Below, piece after piece: positions 33,291 through 42,187 of a DNA stretch of 64,000 nt. The stretch is taken from contig JAHHHT010000018.1 of the NCBI GenBank assembly GCA_019359235.1, positions 121,624-185,623 on the forward strand, given 5' to 3'. Each line of letters opens with the position of its first letter. Within the stretch, counting starts at the first letter, position 1. This DNA comes from Oscillatoria princeps RMCB-10. Lineage in GTDB: Bacteria; Cyanobacteriota; Cyanobacteriia; Cyanobacteriales; Oscillatoriaceae. The translations under genes and the position numbers were made by a program. The notes beneath the pieces were generated by a model. That model was not told the origin of the DNA. It saw nothing but the letters and a program-made list of their open reading frames with translations, and made no database searches.

Positions 33291-33917
33291 TTAAAATAGC
33301 CAGTCGCTACCGCTTGGCGGTGAGTCGGGCTGTGAGGAAGGCAAATCTGGCCCTCGTGTGGCACCGGCCTGTTGCGGGCTGGGGGAAGGTATTTCCTCTG
33401 CGGGTGCTGTTTGCAGGAAATCGTTCATATCGACAGCACCGCTTTCTGGCTCATCTGCTGAACTTTCCAGCAGCGGGCCGGCAGCTCCTTTGCGGACGCC
33501 CCGCAGGTGTTGCAGGACTTGGGTGGCATCCTGCTGATACCTGAGGGTAAATAAGGCGATCTGGCAGTCGCCCCCCAAGGCGCTGGTGGTGCAGATGACG
33601 GGTTGGCCATCTGCAATGCCGGCGTTGATGTAATTGAGAATCCCCTGCCGGTATGCCTCTTGGAAATTGGCACTCGTCTCCAAACAGCGCTGGTAGGGGG
33701 TTTTTTCCGCCTCCCGGAAAAACCACATGATGACTGGAACCCGCACCAGACGCCCGTAGCGCTGCACAATCGCATAGGTGGTTGGGGTGCCGGCACCGTT
33801 GGGCTGGCACACAAATTTGGGCAAGGCTTGCCCCCAACTGGGCGGGGGGAGGGTGGCGGTCGCCCCCAGGACTAGCCCGACTGCCGCCAGAATAGCTGTC
33901 AGTGACCGCAGTTTCAT
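33291..33917 (-). CDS. COP23-domain exported protein (cassette 2)
   Basis: 208 residues. ATG 33917 is chosen because the signal peptide (LRSLTAILAAVGLVLGATAT) starts there and matches that of the cassette 1 COP23 protein; a longer frame upstream is not credible. The domain has the four conserved cysteines (FVCQPN, QRCLETS, VICTTS, GDCQIAL) and EAYRQGILNYINAGIADGQP. The C-terminus is Ser/Pro-rich. It is the first gene of cassette 2. No clear Shine-Dalgarno sequence is seen. Role as for the cassette 1 paralogue: an exported protein of unknown function encoded upstream of a trypsin-like protease. Confidence 0.87.
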   Translation of the reverse strand: MKLRSLTAILAAVGLVLGATATLPPPSWGQALPKFVCQPNGAGTPTTYAIVQRYGRLVRVPVIMWFFREAEKTPYQRCLETSANFQEAYRQGILNYINAGIADGQPVICTTSALGGDCQIALFTLRYQQDATQVLQHLRGVRKGAAGPLLESSADEPESGAVDMNDFLQTAPAEEIPSPSPQQAGATRGPDLPSSQPDSPPSGSDWLF

Positions 33918-35285
33918 AGTATTATTGAGTTTGCTAGGAGTGAAAATCTGTGCGAAAAAGCAAATCTTCTCCTCTTTAATCCTAACTTCCCCCAAAAGTG
34001 CCGGTGAAAAGTTGGAAACAGTTTTTAGTAAAGTTTTGTTACTATTCTGAGTGCAATTCTGCAGGAAAAGGCCGGTAGAAAGACCCCTGACTGTTAACTC
34101 TAAAGCAGGGTGTTCGCGCTTGGGGGCGCTCCCGAACCTCGCCCAGACCGGCAATCGCACGAGCAGCCGGCAACTTCAGCTGGGTGTTGAGTGGCTCCTA
34201 GGAGGATGCCGGTTAAAAGCCGGGGCACCGAGCCGTCAAAAAAAAGCATCCACGCATATCTTTACAGATTTTAGTTGCTGTGCGGGTGGAACTTTGAGAC
34301 GACGGGCGTGCGGCATGCCGGCGCTCTCTACCAGCACAGAGTGCCGGTAGAGATTCTTTGCGCCGGAAGGGCGCTGCAGCAGAGCGCCCTTCCGCTGCTG
34401 CCGGTGCCCTGCGGAAGCGGCCACCCGGGCAGCGCTGGCAGTGCCCAGCGGGCAGCAGAAGCTGGCTTTAAGAGAAATTTTGGTTAAATAGTTATAATTT
34501 GCCGGTTGCCTGGCCAAGCTCGCCCTTGCCCCTGGGGAGCGGTTGCGGCTTGCCGGCGAAAGTGTCCGCCCGGTGCGCCGAGAAAAATTAATTAGAAGCA
34601 ATCAAACGAACATCATGCTACCAGATAGCGGCAGTGGCAGGGGCGGCGAGCGTCGGGGCCCTGATCGCTGTGAAATTTTTGTCTGAAAACCTGCGGGATG
34701 GAACCTATCGAGGTGGTGTAACAGCGATCGCTCTGTGCGGTGATTTGTGTCACTGACAGCGACCATAATTTGAAGATAATACGTGAAAAGACCCGATATT
34801 CACCGGCGGCGGGTTGCCATTCTCCGGGCGGCATCTCAGCAGATATACTGCGCGTTCAGGACGAAAGCCGAATAACCAACTGACCAAACGCCCTTCTCAA
34901 GGGAAAAACGCCGGAACTGGTGCGGAGGCTTGTCACGGCACGGACTGGAGCCGTATTGGAGTTAAGTCCCCAATCGGGCAAAATTACCCCTGTCACATTT
35001 CAGGGACATTGGGCATCACGCAAAAGGGCATCATCGCATCACGCAAAAGGGCATTGGGGTAGGGGCAGCCCTTGTGGCCCCTCTCGGCAGGGGCAGCCCT
35101 TTAGGGGATATAGCTGTACCGTTTCAAACGGAGAAGCGATCTGATTTACGTTTTATTAGTTATTATTAGGAGTAGCTCTGTAGAAGTAAAGGCGGTAAAA
35201 AAAAGAAAATGAATTAAACGGAATTTATATAAATAGGAGAGATCCTCCAGATAGAGGAACTGAAACCAGACTGTACGGGCGCTCA
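33918..35285. other. 1.4-kb spacer without a convincing gene
   Basis: Short frames here have no family resemblance. It holds GC-rich palindromes (34310-34460), a near-duplicate CATCACGCAAAAGGGCAT pair at about 35010-35054, a GGGGCAGCCCTT repeat (35065-35104) and an A/T-rich stretch at 35140-35235. The AT-rich part may be the promoter region of the decayed TPR gene that follows. Confidence 0.6.
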
Positions 35286-35710
35286 ATGGAGGCACAGCCC
35301 TGGAAAAATGGCACCGATAGCAAGGAGGCGGGGAAATCTTGTGAAAAAGCTGTTGAATTCAAGCCGGACGGTCTGCCAATCTGGAATAATCTCGGCAATG
35401 GGATGGCGGAAAGCGGTGCGGGCGGTCTCAAGCCGGCTGCTATCAGGCGCTCTCGTGGCGGAGGTGGGCCACAAGCATGCGCGGGGTGCCGGTGTGACGA
35501 AGCGATGTCCCGCAGGGACAGGCGTCCGCCCGCTCGTCCCGATATTTGGTATAACAAGGCTTGCTGTGCGCCCGCTCATGTCTCGCAGGCCATTCAAACC
35601 TGCAACGTCCGGTCGGCACAGGTGCAGCCGTCGATCGAGAGCGAGCCAAAACTGACTCAGATTTTGATGTGATTCGAGAAAATCAGCTTTTCAATGAATT
35701 GAGGCACAGG
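35286..35710 (+). pseudogene. Decayed TPR-protein gene
   Basis: Fragments in different frames match the C-terminal half of the intact TPR protein that follows. SCEKAVEFKPDGLPIWNNLG is a TPR, and PDIWYNKACCA parallels DAWYEKARCYA. In another frame NLQRPVGTGAAVDRERAKTD followed by SDFDVIRENQLFNEL parallels NLKRAIKINPEKREIAKKTS followed by DFEVIHDNEWFQEL. GC-rich palindromic repeat DNA (35450-35540) interrupts the frame. The remnant ends 10 bp before the start of the intact paralogue, which suggests a tandem duplication followed by decay. Confidence 0.75.
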
Positions 35711-35720
35711 TCAAAGTTCC

Positions 35721-36710
35721 ATGAAGATAAAGAATCAAGTTGCCTTCGCACTCTCAACCCTGCTGCTGTCTGTGGGGGCTGCCACAGTGCAAGCGCAGTC
35801 TAATGCGCCAACTGCCCGTCCCCCTGCAGCGGCTTCGCCCAAACCCGCGCCCTCTCCCAACCCACCCCTGTCGCAGCCGGAGCGGCAGGAACTGCAACAG
35901 CGGCGAGAAATCGACCGGATTCGAGAGCAAGTCCAAAAGGAAGTGAACCGCTCCTTTGGCTTCACGACTGGCCTTTTGAACGCGCTGCTGTTTCTTCTGA
36001 TCCTGTTTCCCATCGCAGGAATTATCAGCCTTTGGCTGTTGCGGCGGAGTTTGGCCACTCAGATCAAGGGTGAGGTGAAACAAGAACTTGTTCCCGAGTT
36101 AAAAACAGAGATCCAGAAGGCAATCGGGCCAGGACTGTCAAGCGCGGCAGAGGTTCCTCATCCGCCACAGCCAAACATGTCAGGGGAAAATATCGCCCAA
36201 TTAAAAGAGCTGATCTCGATGGCTATGGCCACTCAAAATGTGATCTCAGAGGCTCGCCACACCCTGGAAGAGTCCCTGAACGCTCAAACTAAAACAGGCG
36301 ACCTGTTGAAAAATGTTTTTGAGCAGTATTCCCAGCAAGGAAACGAGTTTTTGCTGGAAGGGCGTTATGAGGATGCGATTGAGTTTTATAACAAAGCGAT
36401 TCAATCCAATCCTGAAGACTTTAAGTCTTGGTGTGCCAAAGGCGTTGTTCTCACAAAAATGCAGCGCTTCGACGAAGCAATCCAAGCTTTTAATCAAGCC
36501 CTGCGCATTAATTCTGACTGCGCTGACGCTTGGTATGAAAAGGCTCGCTGCTACGCAGTGCAAGGCAATATTGAGTCTGCAGTAGAAAACCTGAAAAGGG
36601 CCATCAAAATCAATCCAGAAAAAAGAGAAATTGCCAAAAAGACCTCGGATTTTGAGGTAATTCACGACAATGAGTGGTTCCAAGAGCTGATGGCTGAATC
36701 GGCGAAATGA
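35721..36710 (+). CDS. Membrane-anchored TPR protein
   Basis: 329 residues, ATG 35721. A signal peptide covers 1-25. A Pro-rich stretch follows, then a coiled coil (PERQELQQRREIDRIREQVQ) and one membrane helix (~91-110, LLNALLFLLILFPIAGIISL). After another coiled-coil-like part come three TPRs from ~205 (GNEFLLEGRYEDAIEFYNKA, KGVVLTKMQRFDEAIQAFNQ, CYAVQGNIESAVENLKRAIK). The signal peptide plus a single transmembrane segment make the topology uncertain. TPRs indicate a scaffold; no partner is identifiable. A decayed relative lies immediately upstream, and a terminator follows at 36750-36792. Confidence 0.8.
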   Translation: MKIKNQVAFALSTLLLSVGAATVQAQSNAPTARPPAAASPKPAPSPNPPLSQPERQELQQRREIDRIREQVQKEVNRSFGFTTGLLNALLFLLILFPIAGIISLWLLRRSLATQIKGEVKQELVPELKTEIQKAIGPGLSSAAEVPHPPQPNMSGENIAQLKELISMAMATQNVISEARHTLEESLNAQTKTGDLLKNVFEQYSQQGNEFLLEGRYEDAIEFYNKAIQSNPEDFKSWCAKGVVLTKMQRFDEAIQAFNQALRINSDCADAWYEKARCYAVQGNIESAVENLKRAIKINPEKREIAKKTSDFEVIHDNEWFQELMAESAK

Positions 36711-36749
36711 CCGAAGCGGTTTAAGTGCCGGCAAGTGAGGTAAAAGGCA

Positions 36750-36792
36750 GGCATGCCAAAGCGATTTTTTTTCTGGCATGCCTTTTATTTTT
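36750..36792 (+). terminator. Rho-independent terminator after the TPR gene
   Basis: GGCATGCCA and TGGCATGCC form a 9-bp stem followed by TTTTATTTTT. It sits between two converging genes and may serve both. Confidence 0.75.
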
Positions 36793-37277
36793 CACCTACT
36801 TTGACGCTCTAGCTCCCCAGAGCCGAGTTCTGCCAGCGCCGCCTGAAGGGATGATGTGAAACTTTTAACCTGTTCGAGAGTGACCTCTGCTTCACCGCCA
36901 ACAAAGAGGCTGCTGGCTTCTTCATGGCTCCTCCCTAAATTGACCATAAAGCGAATGCCAAACTCTCCGTCGGTTGGCGAGCGCACCTCTCCAGAGGAAG
37001 CCTGAACCTGAAAGCCGAGTTCCCAAGTGACCAACGTATCAGATTCGCTATCCGGATCGGTTTGCAAACGGGCGATGTGCCGGTTTAAATACATTACAAG
37101 TTCTGGCAAATCGCTGACAGCAAGAAACGTTGGTGCGGACTTCACCGATACCTCGCACAGGCGGGGGTCCGAGCGGAATTCGACAACCGCATCAATATAT
37201 TTTTTCTGGGAGTCCACGCTTTTCAAATCGAACCAGATTTGATAGCCGTCGGTTTCAATAAAGCATTGCCCGCTCAT
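36792..37277 (-). CDS. Hypothetical protein
   Basis: 161 residues, ATG 37277. No signal peptide or membrane segment. The layout is an N-terminal strand-rich part (FIETDGYQIWFDLKSVDSQK), a helix of the type LPELVMYLNRHIARL, then strands, and a final FTSSLQAALAELG helix. This loosely recalls small WapI-like immunity proteins, but I cannot assign a family. It converges with the TPR gene. An inverted-repeat MITE lies 60 bp upstream. Confidence 0.6.
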   Translation of the reverse strand: MSGQCFIETDGYQIWFDLKSVDSQKKYIDAVVEFRSDPRLCEVSVKSAPTFLAVSDLPELVMYLNRHIARLQTDPDSESDTLVTWELGFQVQASSGEVRSPTDGEFGIRFMVNLGRSHEEASSLFVGGEAEVTLEQVKSFTSSLQAALAELGSGELERQSR

Positions 37278-37819
37278 TTTTTCTCCTGCTTCATGTTCTG
37301 GTTAGCTTTCGGTGAGGGATGAAACGTTACCCCACTTATAGCGTTTCTCATATTAGTGAGGTACTGAGAACCCCGGTTTCTTTAAGAAACCGGGGTTCTG
37401 GGCCGTAGTTCATCCAACTGAGAACCGCTATATATATTTGGGTTAAAACCGTGTCTTCGCCCCAGGTTATCCAGTTCGGGCTTCTTAAGATACCGGCTCG
37501 CCGTAACAATTCCTTACTCCCCCTCAATGACAATATTATACCTTCTCGTTCTTCCCCTTGTCCGCTGGATGTACACTGTAGCTCCATCCCTTTGTGTGGT
37601 CTAGTGCGCAGTACAGTTGTCTATGATATCGTCTGCTAAATCGAATGGCGCTTTAAAGCCGTGACGCACCAGGCTTTCTTGCGCGTGTTATGTAAGTATT
37701 CGTCCCCTGGGGGTGACGCTCATCGCTTTTTCTCTCGCTCCCGTTTTTTTTACTAAAAAGGGCGCGGCGCAGCCGCTACCCCTTGTGGGGGTATCGTCTT
37801 GCCGGCACTGCAATAGAGA
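37278..37819. other. Spacer with MITE copy B, no gene seen
   Basis: About 540 bp. It holds the MITE at 37337-37432. The rest (37433-37819) contains only short frames with no recognisable family. Confidence 0.6.
37337..37432. mobile_element. MITE with TA ends, copy B
   Basis: 96 bp, opposite orientation to copy A. The ends TATAGCGTTTCTCATATTAG and AGAACCGCTATA flank the centre GAACCCCGGTTTCTTTAAGA, the CCGGGGTTC arm and GTTCATCCAACTGAG. It has the same layout as copies A and C. Confidence 0.88.
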
Positions 37820-38692
37820 TCACAAATACTTGCGCAACAGCAAAGCCAACTTTTCCTTGGTCGCCGCCGGCACTTTGTCCAAAGACGTGAGAATCGCATA
37901 CTTGAGCGCCGAATGGGCGTCGGACGCTGGTGGGTTCTCATTCAGACGCCGCACCGTTTCCTGAATCACCTTTTGAGCGCTGACCCCATTGCGCTGCAGG
38001 TTGGCCAGCACCATATCCACCGTCACGCTGTCATGTTCTGGGTGCCAGCAGTCGTAATCCGTCACCAAGGCTAAGGTGGCGTAAGCAATTTCCGCCTCCC
38101 GGGCTAGCTTTGCCTCCGTCAAATTCGTCATGCCAATCACCGACGCGCCCCAGCTGCGATAAAGATTCGACTCCGCCTTAGTGGAAAATGCCGGTCCTTC
38201 CATGCAGACATAGGTGCCGCCTCGGTGCAGGGTGACATCTGGCAGTTGCAAACTCTCCACCGCCTCCGCCAGCAAGCCCGCCAGCCGGTGGCACACGGGG
38301 TCGCCAAAAGCAATGTGAGCCACAATCCCATCCCCGAAAAAGGTGGAAACCCGATTTTTGGTGCGGTCAATAAACTGATCCGGCACCACCATGTCCAGAG
38401 GCTTTACCTCTTCCTTGAGAGATCCCACCGCAGATGCCGAGATCAAATACTCCACCCCCAGACTCTTCATGGCGTAGATATTCGCCCGAAACGGCAGCTC
38501 CGTGGGCAAAAAAGCGTGGTTGCGCCCGTGGCGGGCCAGGAAAGCCACCCGCGTCCCCTCCAAAGTTCCCAAAATCAAGTTATCCGAAGGCGGGCCAAAA
38601 GGCGTGTCAACTCCCACCTCTTCCACATCCTTGAGGGCGTCCATCTTGTAGAGTCCGCTGCCACCGATGATGCCAATCTTTACTTGAGCCAT
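37820..38692 (-). CDS. mtnP: S-methyl-5'-thioadenosine phosphorylase
   Basis: 290 residues, ATG 38692. Phosphate-binding and family motifs: [10 protein letters not shown] (residues 6-15), [57 protein letters not shown] and [16 protein letters not shown]. The enzyme phosphorolyses MTA to adenine and 5-methylthioribose-1-phosphate in methionine salvage. [12 protein letters not shown] and the downstream Asp (VTDYDCWH) fit the MTAP rather than the PNP branch. The length is normal for the trimeric enzyme. No other mtn gene is adjacent. Confidence 0.95.
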   Translation of the reverse strand: MAQVKIGIIGGSGLYKMDALKDVEEVGVDTPFGPPSDNLILGTLEGTRVAFLARHGRNHAFLPTELPFRANIYAMKSLGVEYLISASAVGSLKEEVKPLDMVVPDQFIDRTKNRVSTFFGDGIVAHIAFGDPVCHRLAGLLAEAVESLQLPDVTLHRGGTYVCMEGPAFSTKAESNLYRSWGASVIGMTNLTEAKLAREAEIAYATLALVTDYDCWHPEHDSVTVDMVLANLQRNGVSAQKVIQETVRRLNENPPASDAHSALKYAILTSLDKVPAATKEKLALLLRKYL

Positions 38693-39069
38693 TTTCTCTA
38701 CCTTCTAGCTTGCTCTTGCGCCAAGCTATTGTACCGGTAAATCAGGCAGCATCTGGTGTTTTGCGCAATCTGCTCTCGGGCAGAAATCCCTTAAGGGGTA
38801 AGCGACACCTTATCTAGAATAGGACACGCAGAAACCGGGTTTCTGAACCAGAAGTCAAGACTATCAGCCCTCGTTGCAGAACCAGAAACCCGGTTTCGTC
38901 TCACAGTTGTGCGTAAGTCCCGTAGAAGTGAGATGTCAGTGACAAGCATCACTGCCAGCGTAAAAAAATGTCACACTCCCTCTATGCCGGCAATCACTTC
39001 TCAGCTTTACAGAAATTTAAATAATAGAAACACGGCGTTCTGTTGTAAATTTTGAGTTTCTAGAGACCG
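38693..39069. other. Spacer with an AAACCGGGTTTCT palindrome
   Basis: No gene seen. It contains GCAGAAACCGGGTTTCTGAA and CCAGAAACCCGGTTTCG (about 38828-38898), another pair of the 8513-type repeat, and divergent promoter space for the two flanking genes. Confidence 0.6.
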
Positions 39070-39273
39070 ATGCAAGCTCAGGCCACTTTCCCCAAACTCT
39101 CAGTCGAAACAATCGTTGAGCGGATCTTGGCATTTCGCCAAATCACGCGCATTGACCAGCGTCTGCTCATGACGGCACTCCTCTCTAAGGACTCATTTAA
39201 CGACAATGAGCAGAGCCAAATTAACCTGGTGTTCGACCGTCTGCAACGGGGATTGATTAGGGTTGTAGATTGA
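39070..39273 (+). CDS. Small conserved cyanobacterial protein, function unknown
   Basis: 67 residues, ATG 39070. The conserved-looking core is ITRIDQRLLMTALLSKDSFN followed by DNEQSQINLVFDRLQRGLIR and a C-terminal VVD. I recognise it as a family common in cyanobacteria but without a known function. It is helical and soluble. Its spacing of a hydrophobic helix, an acidic loop and a final FDRLQRGLIRV helix resembles the protein at 19953-20162. It is a single gene. Confidence 0.7.
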   Translation: MQAQATFPKLSVETIVERILAFRQITRIDQRLLMTALLSKDSFNDNEQSQINLVFDRLQRGLIRVVD

Positions 39274-39301
39274 GTCCAGAGGCGACATTGAGGTCGGAGG
39301 G

Positions 39302-39382
39302 AACGCCTGCCCTACGGATATCCTTTGCAGGACAGGCATCTTGCCTGTCCCAATGTCCTTGCACTGACTGTCCTTTGCTATA
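39302..39382. repeat. One-ended copy of the 22042-type element
   Basis: Contains GGACAGGCATCTTGCCTGTCC and ends ACTGACTGTCCTTTGCTATA, matching the core and right end of the element at 22042-22175. The left end is missing. Confidence 0.65.
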
Positions 39383-39432
39383 GCTGAAAGAACTGCAATT
39401 CTTTTTTGCATTAAAATTGCGTTATTAACCCG

Positions 39433-39478
39433 CAAAAACAGGCGCAGCGTTTTGCAAAAAAGCTCATTCGCTGCGCCT
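39433..39478 (-). terminator. Terminator after the SGNH-like gene
   Basis: On the minus strand GGCGCAGCG and CGCTGCGCC (19-nt loop) are followed by TGTTTTTGCG, about 30 bp downstream of the stop at 39507. Confidence 0.7.
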
Positions 39479-39506
39479 AAATTATACATTTTAAATGCAT
39501 AATTTT

Positions 39507-40880
39507 TTAGCGCTTTGGGGTGGGCCAGGGAAGCGTCCGGTCTTGGGCGAGTTGCTTGGCGACAGCTTCTGCCCCAAAACGGTTGAGATGGCTGGGGTCT
39601 GCAAAATAGTCATTCTGGCTGAGCCACCGGCCCGACAAGTCGCGGAAGATAAATCCCTCTTGCTGGGCGAGGCGCTGCATGCGATCCTGGAATTCTCGCT
39701 CACATTGGAGCCGCAGCGGATCTAAATACTCCTTAGTCAGGGGCAGGTTAACCACAACCAGGGGAATATTTTGGGACTTGGCCACATCCACGACAGAGAG
39801 CAGGGCAACAGATTGCTCCCCTTCCAGACTGAAAGACGCATAGTCGCCGTCGTACTCACCCGGAACTCTCGGAAAGCGGTCATAGTAAGTAGCGGGATTG
39901 AAGCGGGTGGATATGGGGTTAAACCCAGTCAGCGCCACGTCCCTCTCAGACAGGCCGATTTTTGCCGCTGCCGGCTTCGGATCGGGCTGTCCCCCAGCTG
40001 CTATTCGCTCAGCTAAGCTTCCCCTAAAAAACGGGCCCGGAGAAAATGAAGAGAAATCTATCGGAAATGATGTCGCGCTATCCCGGGCCTGCTGATAGTT
40101 GGCCACCAGAGAAAAGCGAGCGGTGCCAGTGGCAGAGTTGCCCGGTGCTGCCGGCACTTGCGGGCGGAAATTGATCGGGTCTATTATCGGGCGACCCGGC
40201 TCGGGGCTGGCTGGGACTGCCGGCTCGGGGCTGGCTGGGACTGCCGGCTCGGGGGGGGCTGCCGGACCCGGCTCGACCAGGGTGGCTGGGGCTGCCGGCT
40301 CGACGAGGGTGGCTGGGGCTGCCGGCTCGGGGCGGCTACCGGGTGGCTGCAGGGCGGGACGAATTCCCCCGGACAAGCGCTGGTAGCCGGGGGAAGCGAC
40401 GATGGCCTTGTAGGTTCGGTCGGCACGACCGCTGTTAAAGGCACGCACCCCATCCGCCCACACAATCATTCGCGGCAACTGTTCTGGCGTCAAGATTTCC
40501 CGCAGCAGCAGATCGATGACTTGAGCTGTCGCCCCATTAATGCCAAAGTTAAAAATTTTCAGATCCGCATATCCGTTAGAAGCCAAACCGTCCCGCAAAA
40601 TGACCGGATCTACACCCTGCAAAGACCTAGAACTGCCCACAATCAGGATATCTGGTGGCCCGTAAACTTCCAAATACCGCAGGTACAGCTCCAGTTGTTT
40701 GTCTAGCAGGGTGCTCCCAAGGGTGGGATAAGAAAATATTGGTGCGCCGGCACCCTCGGACGCTTGTCTTGCACCAGCTGCCGGTGTGTTGGGCTGTAGC
40801 TCCAACAGCTGTGCACCCGCCAGCTTAATGACTGCAATCCAGGCAGGGAGAAGCGCTAAACAGAATATCCATCTGTTCAT
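39507..40880 (-). CDS. SGNH-hydrolase-like exported protein with Pro/Ala repeats
   Basis: 457 residues, ATG 40880. The N-terminal hydrophobic segment (FCLALLPAWIAVIKLAGAQL) is a signal peptide or anchor. Hydrolase-like blocks: ILIVGSSRSLQGVDP (nucleophile-type Ser), FNFGINGATAQ, and near the end DPSHLNRFGAEAVAKQL (Asp and His). This matches cyanobacterial SGNH/DUF1574-type proteins, possibly esterases or acyl-modifying enzymes of surface polysaccharide. Residues ~185-235 are Pro/Ala/Glu repeats (PAAPATLVEPAAPATLVEP) encoded by minisatellite DNA, an insertion between the catalytic blocks. Its start lies 13 bp after the Tab2 stop on the same strand, so the two are probably cotranscribed. Confidence 0.72.
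   Translation of the reverse strand: MNRWIFCLALLPAWIAVIKLAGAQLLELQPNTPAAGARQASEGAGAPIFSYPTLGSTLLDKQLELYLRYLEVYGPPDILIVGSSRSLQGVDPVILRDGLASNGYADLKIFNFGINGATAQVIDLLLREILTPEQLPRMIVWADGVRAFNSGRADRTYKAIVASPGYQRLSGGIRPALQPPGSRPEPAAPATLVEPAAPATLVEPGPAAPPEPAVPASPEPAVPASPEPGRPIIDPINFRPQVPAAPGNSATGTARFSLVANYQQARDSATSFPIDFSSFSPGPFFRGSLAERIAAGGQPDPKPAAAKIGLSERDVALTGFNPISTRFNPATYYDRFPRVPGEYDGDYASFSLEGEQSVALLSVVDVAKSQNIPLVVVNLPLTKEYLDPLRLQCEREFQDRMQRLAQQEGFIFRDLSGRWLSQNDYFADPSHLNRFGAEAVAKQLAQDRTLPWPTPKR
40199..40332. repeat. In-frame minisatellite within the SGNH-like gene
   Basis: 24-bp units of CGGCTCGGGGCTGGCTGGGA type (about two copies) and 30-bp units with CGGCTCGAC-AGGGTGGCTGG (two copies), encoding Pro/Ala-rich peptide repeats. 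All unit lengths are multiples of three. Confidence 0.85.
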
Positions 40881-40892
40881 TGGCTGTACTGC

Positions 40893-41771
40893 TCAATCCT
40901 CACACAACAACCAAAAACCACTGTACGTCATTCCCGACTCATCCGGCTGCACCAGCAAAAAGTGCAATCCCTGACTCAACTGCTTGCGCTGTTCGTAACT
41001 CGCTGCAGCCGCCGCCACTTCCCGATCCTCAAAGGTGGCCACAACCCACCGGTCTGCCAGTCCGGCTTCTAGTACCAGCCCGTCGGGCGCACCGGCAGCA
41101 TAATTGAGCGCCGCAGGGCGGGCGTCCTGCAGCCATCTAGCCAGTCGCATCGACTGACGCCCGCCATCGATCGCCACTCCCGGCACCGGCACCCCTGAGG
41201 CTAGCCCCAAATTCATAGGCAAAAGAGATTCTGGCATTTCCAGCACAGGGATGGGGCGACCGGCAAACGCCTCCTCAATGTCGCCGGCTTTCAGTGTGGC
41301 AAAGCGCCAGCGTTCCCCCCACAGCTTTTCTGGCAGGGGCACCGGCGGCGCAAAGTCAATTGCCAGGGGATCGTAACGTTCGCCGGTATATTCGCTCATG
41401 CTGCGATAGTCCTCCGCCCGCTCCCGCAACCACTGCTTGAGGGTGCCGGTGCGCCGCTGCGGCTGCACCGGCACGCCCAGTCTTTTCCCCGCCACCTCGA
41501 TTAAGCTCAGCGACTGGGGGCGGAATACCTGGATCGCATCTGGCAGGTTCTGACTGTCAAACCCCGAGAGCAACTCCGCCTCTCGGGGGGAGGCAGCGCC
41601 GGCGGCTTGCTGCAGCTGGGTTGCCAGCCAGCCTGCATTCGCTTCCGACTGCGGGCACAGGGCGCTGTACCTGAACGTGCCGGTGGAGTCGCAGATCAGC
41701 AACTCCCACAACTGCCGTCCCGCTTCGTCCTTGAGAGGACGCCGGTAAAAATCAGCTTGCCAAACGCGCAT
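40893..41771 (-). CDS. Tab2/Atab2-family RNA-binding protein
   Basis: 292 residues, ATG 41771. Family hallmarks: WQADFYRRPLKDEAGRQLWE at the N-terminus, LCPQSEANAGWLATQLQQA, QPQRRTGTLKQWLRERAEDY, LPMNLGLASGVPVPGVAIDG and the end SGFWLLCED. Plant and algal Tab2/Atab2 bind A/U-rich RNA and activate translation of photosystem I subunit mRNA (psaB). The cyanobacterial homologue is widespread and its role is less clear. It is soluble with no signal peptide. It is first in a probable two-gene unit with the SGNH-like protein. Confidence 0.93.
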   Translation of the reverse strand: MRVWQADFYRRPLKDEAGRQLWELLICDSTGTFRYSALCPQSEANAGWLATQLQQAAGAASPREAELLSGFDSQNLPDAIQVFRPQSLSLIEVAGKRLGVPVQPQRRTGTLKQWLRERAEDYRSMSEYTGERYDPLAIDFAPPVPLPEKLWGERWRFATLKAGDIEEAFAGRPIPVLEMPESLLPMNLGLASGVPVPGVAIDGGRQSMRLARWLQDARPAALNYAAGAPDGLVLEAGLADRWVVATFEDREVAAAAASYEQRKQLSQGLHFLLVQPDESGMTYSGFWLLCED

Positions 41772-42187
41772 CTTGTCGTACCTACAGTTAGCTTAAGCAT
41801 ACGATAGGATGGCTCCGCTGGCACCGGCTCTCCCAGCCGGGGCGGGAGCGCCATCTGTTAGTGGCTCTCCCTAAAATCCGCTTCCCTGATACATATCTTC
41901 ACATTTCTCTGTGCGGATTTCTCGTATTTCCGAGCCCCTTCCCGGGGATGAAGAGTGCTGCATGACATTTGCAAAAATCTATCTTATATTAGATGAAAAT
42001 CTGGCAGCTCAGAAAAAAGCCCGCCGGCACCCCTTGCGGGACACTTTCACCTTAACAGCCTCTGCCTTGCTTTGAGAGGGAGAGGGGGACAGGGGGAGAA
42101 TATCCAGATAGAACCAACGGTTCCGGTTCAAGCGGGCAGCCGGCACCCAACCGCTAAAAATTTTCGCCTGGAATTTAGGGAACACAG
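41772..42187. other. Spacer with no recognisable feature
   Basis: About 415 bp between the Tab2 gene and the radical-SAM remnant, which point away from each other. It should hold the Tab2 promoter. I see no gene, and only short G+C palindromes near 41820-41850. Confidence 0.5.

Noticed and set aside
34613..34834. 73-codon minus-strand frame in the 33918-35285 spacer
   Set aside because: No RBS, no family resemblance and a mixed composition; not supported as a gene.
37348..37587. 79-codon minus-strand frame overlapping MITE copy B
   Set aside because: Part of it is encoded by the MITE, and the rest shows no convincing relation to a transposase or other family.
40888..40905. A further Yfr1-complementary site (GTGTGAGGA) before the SGNH-like gene
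   Set aside because: The motif is formed by the last codons and stop of the Tab2 gene (TGTGAGGATTGA), so coding constraint explains it well enough.
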